A stretch of DNA of 13,140 nt from Planctomycetota bacterium (lineage in GTDB: Bacteria; Planctomycetota; PUPC01; DSUN01): assembly GCA_016872875.1 (NCBI GenBank), contig VGYW01000234.1:1-13140 (forward strand), given 5' to 3'. Of this stretch, positions 12,035 to 13,140 are shown in pieces (positions within the stretch are counted from its first letter, which is position 1; every line of letters starts with the position of its first letter). Under the pieces are notes generated by a model that saw only the letters and a list, made by a program, of their open reading frames with translations, ran no database searches and was not told the origin of the DNA. Both the position numbers and the translations under genes were made by a program.

Positions 12035-13140
12035 TCACTCGACCCTTGGCCGGACCACCTCGGCGCGGGCCTGGGCCTCCACGTCCTCATACGCGCCGAA
12101 GAAGTCCGAGTTGCAGTCGAGCCAGAGCGTGATGCGGTGGAGCTCTTCGGGTGATAGCTTCACGTCGTAATGGCCTTTGGCCAGAAGCGGCAGGAGCTTC
12201 GAGGCGAGCGCGCCGAACCTGCCCGGCACGGTTCGCGGCGAGGTGAAGCCGTCGTAGCCGGGGTTGAACTTCGCCCCGTGGTGGAACGCGAATGCATAGA
12301 GGTTGCGGTAAGAGGCGTACCAGCGGTAGGGGTCCTTCTGCCAGTCGCCCACGCGGAGATCGATCACCTTTGGCTTGGCGGCCTCCTTGACGTGGCAGGC
12401 GACGCAGTGCCTGTCGAGCACGGGCTGGACGAGACGCGGGAAGCTGAAGGGGTTGGAGCCCTCCACGTCGGGCGCAATCTCCGACGGGGCGCGGGCGAAG
12501 GCGAGCCGCAGCGTGCCCGCACGGGAGCCGGCCGAGCGCTCCCGCCTGTTGTGGCACCCGGAGCAGACGAGCTTCTCGCCGCCGTGGGCGTAGGTGGAGC
12601 TGCGCATGGACTGCACGGCGAGGCCGCGCTCGTCGAGGGCTTGGAAGAGGACTCCCTTGCCCGGCGGCAGCAGGAAGCACGCGGAGCCATCCTCCTCCAC
12701 CGGCACGGTGCCGAGGACGGCGCGGGCGCCAGTCTCGCACCCGTAGCCGATCTGCGGCTCGTGGTGGTGCGGCGTGCTCTTGGGGAGGACGTGGACGATG
12801 CGGAGAGCCTTGATCTTCGTGCCCTGCGGGTAGGGGAGGAGGCTGTCGTAGACGTCGAGGACGCCCACGATGGCCTTCTCGCGCGCCCCTTCGCTCTGGG
12901 GGTCGAGGGGGTGCTCGTCGCCGGGCTGCTTGTAGATGGGGTTGGCGACGAGGCGGGCCGGCTCGCCCGAGGCGGGAATCAGCGGCGGAGCGGGCCGCGC
13001 CTTGAGCGGCACCGGCCCCAGGCAGGCGATGGCCGGGTCCCAATAGAGCAGCTCGCGATTCCCGAAGGCGTCGAGGAGGTAGATGCCGTACTTCCCGCCG
13101 CCGCGGTCGAGGACGCACAGGTGGTAGTTCTCGCTGAGGG
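12035..13140 (-). CDS. HzsA-related diheme cytochrome c-like protein (5' end outside window)
   Basis: The frame is open to the right edge, so the N-terminus is missing; the visible part is 367 residues. It starts within GKYGIYLLDAFGNRELLYWD and CLGPVPLKARPAPPLIP, segments typical of HzsA-related proteins of planctomycetes. Two haem c attachment sites are present: CSGCH (12551-12565) and CVACH (12392-12406). C-terminal LWLDCNSDFFGAYED closes the conserved region. HzsA is the catalytic alpha subunit of hydrazine synthase in anammox bacteria, but many planctomycetes outside that group carry homologs of unknown role, and no HzsB or HzsC is visible here. A periplasmic electron-transfer or redox enzyme is the safest call. 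Export cannot be checked because the signal peptide is outside the window. The stop lies about 60-80 bases before the DUF4143 gene, which appears to have its own promoter. Confidence 0.85.
   Translation of the reverse strand, partial: LSENYHLCVLDRGGGKYGIYLLDAFGNRELLYWDPAIACLGPVPLKARPAPPLIPASGEPARLVANPIYKQPGDEHPLDPQSEGAREKAIVGVLDVYDSLLPYPQGTKIKALRIVHVLPKSTPHHHEPQIGYGCETGARAVLGTVPVEEDGSACFLLPPGKGVLFQALDERGLAVQSMRSSTYAHGGEKLVCSGCHNRRERSAGSRAGTLRLAFARAPSEIAPDVEGSNPFSFPRLVQPVLDRHCVACHVKEAAKPKVIDLRVGDWQKDPYRWYASYRNLYAFAFHHGAKFNPGYDGFTSPRTVPGRFGALASKLLPLLAKGHYDVKLSPEELHRITLWLDCNSDFFGAYEDVEAQARAEVVRPRVE

Noticed and set aside
10580..12154. A 524-codon open frame on the plus strand.
   Set aside because: It runs antisense across the epimerase, DUF4143 and HzsA-like genes, its translation is compositionally odd with no recognisable motif, and the minus-strand genes have full catalytic motifs. 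Long antisense frames are expected at this GC content. The same applies to plus-strand frames at 3047-3982, 6218-7363, 7484-8590, 8623-9768 and 9704-10522.
12087..13118. A second minus-strand open frame of 343 codons overlapping the HzsA-like gene.
   Set aside because: Its Arg/Pro/Ala-rich translation lacks the CxxCH sites; it is a frame shadow of the HzsA-like gene.
1..13140. tRNA, rRNA, integrase, phage or defence-island genes.
   Set aside because: I looked on both strands and saw no cloverleaf, rRNA-like segment, integrase motif or recognised defence module other than the solitary UPF0175, SUKH and DUF4143 genes.

Overview
The window looks like a high-GC genome fragment from the Planctomycetes or a close relative in the PVC group. 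The evidence is a set of protein types that are characteristic there: an HzsA-like diheme protein, a secreted PQQ-type beta-propeller, a Tat-exported Gfo/Idh/MocA oxidoreductase, a secreted helical plus LamG-like protein, and a secreted clan-A glycosidase. Organism assignment is inference, because there is no rRNA or marker gene in the window.

Layout. A Ycf46-like AAA+ ATPase, cut by the left edge, is the only plus-strand gene (to 1331). Everything else is on the minus strand and is read from right to left. In transcription order: an HzsA-like cytochrome cut by the right edge (12035-13140); an AAA_14/DUF4143 ATPase and a dipeptide epimerase 21 bases apart (10799-11956 and 9722-10777); a SUKH/SMI1-type protein (8800-9615); then a probable secretion/glycan operon of Tat Gfo/Idh/MocA oxidoreductase (7358-8623), helical/LamG-like secreted protein (5657-7309), glycosidase (4515-5591) and PQQ propeller (2216 to about 4525); and last an orphan UPF0175 antitoxin-like gene (1624-1944), which converges on the AAA+ gene.

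Working together. Four consecutive genes, from the oxidoreductase to the propeller, carry export signals. Their spacing (48, 65 and about -11 bases) suggests one transcript, probably for handling carbohydrate outside the cytoplasm; substrate and pathway cannot be read from sequence. The other genes look like single-function housekeeping or accessory genes.

The most notable non-coding signal is a pair of about 200-base, nested, perfectly self-complementary elements (1389-1588 and 4252-4469). Each contains two facing GTAG-plus-hairpin units, the architecture of REP doublets (BIMEs) mobilised by RAYT-type Y1 transposases. The closing base pairs of the small flanking hairpins covary between copies. 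Copy 2 lies inside the 5' end of the propeller gene's open frame, in front of its signal peptide. Other structures are a 31-bp perfect palindrome with G-quadruplex potential at 2097-2159, an in-frame heptanucleotide tandem repeat inside the epimerase gene, and a leader hairpin that places the glycosidase ribosome-binding site in its loop.
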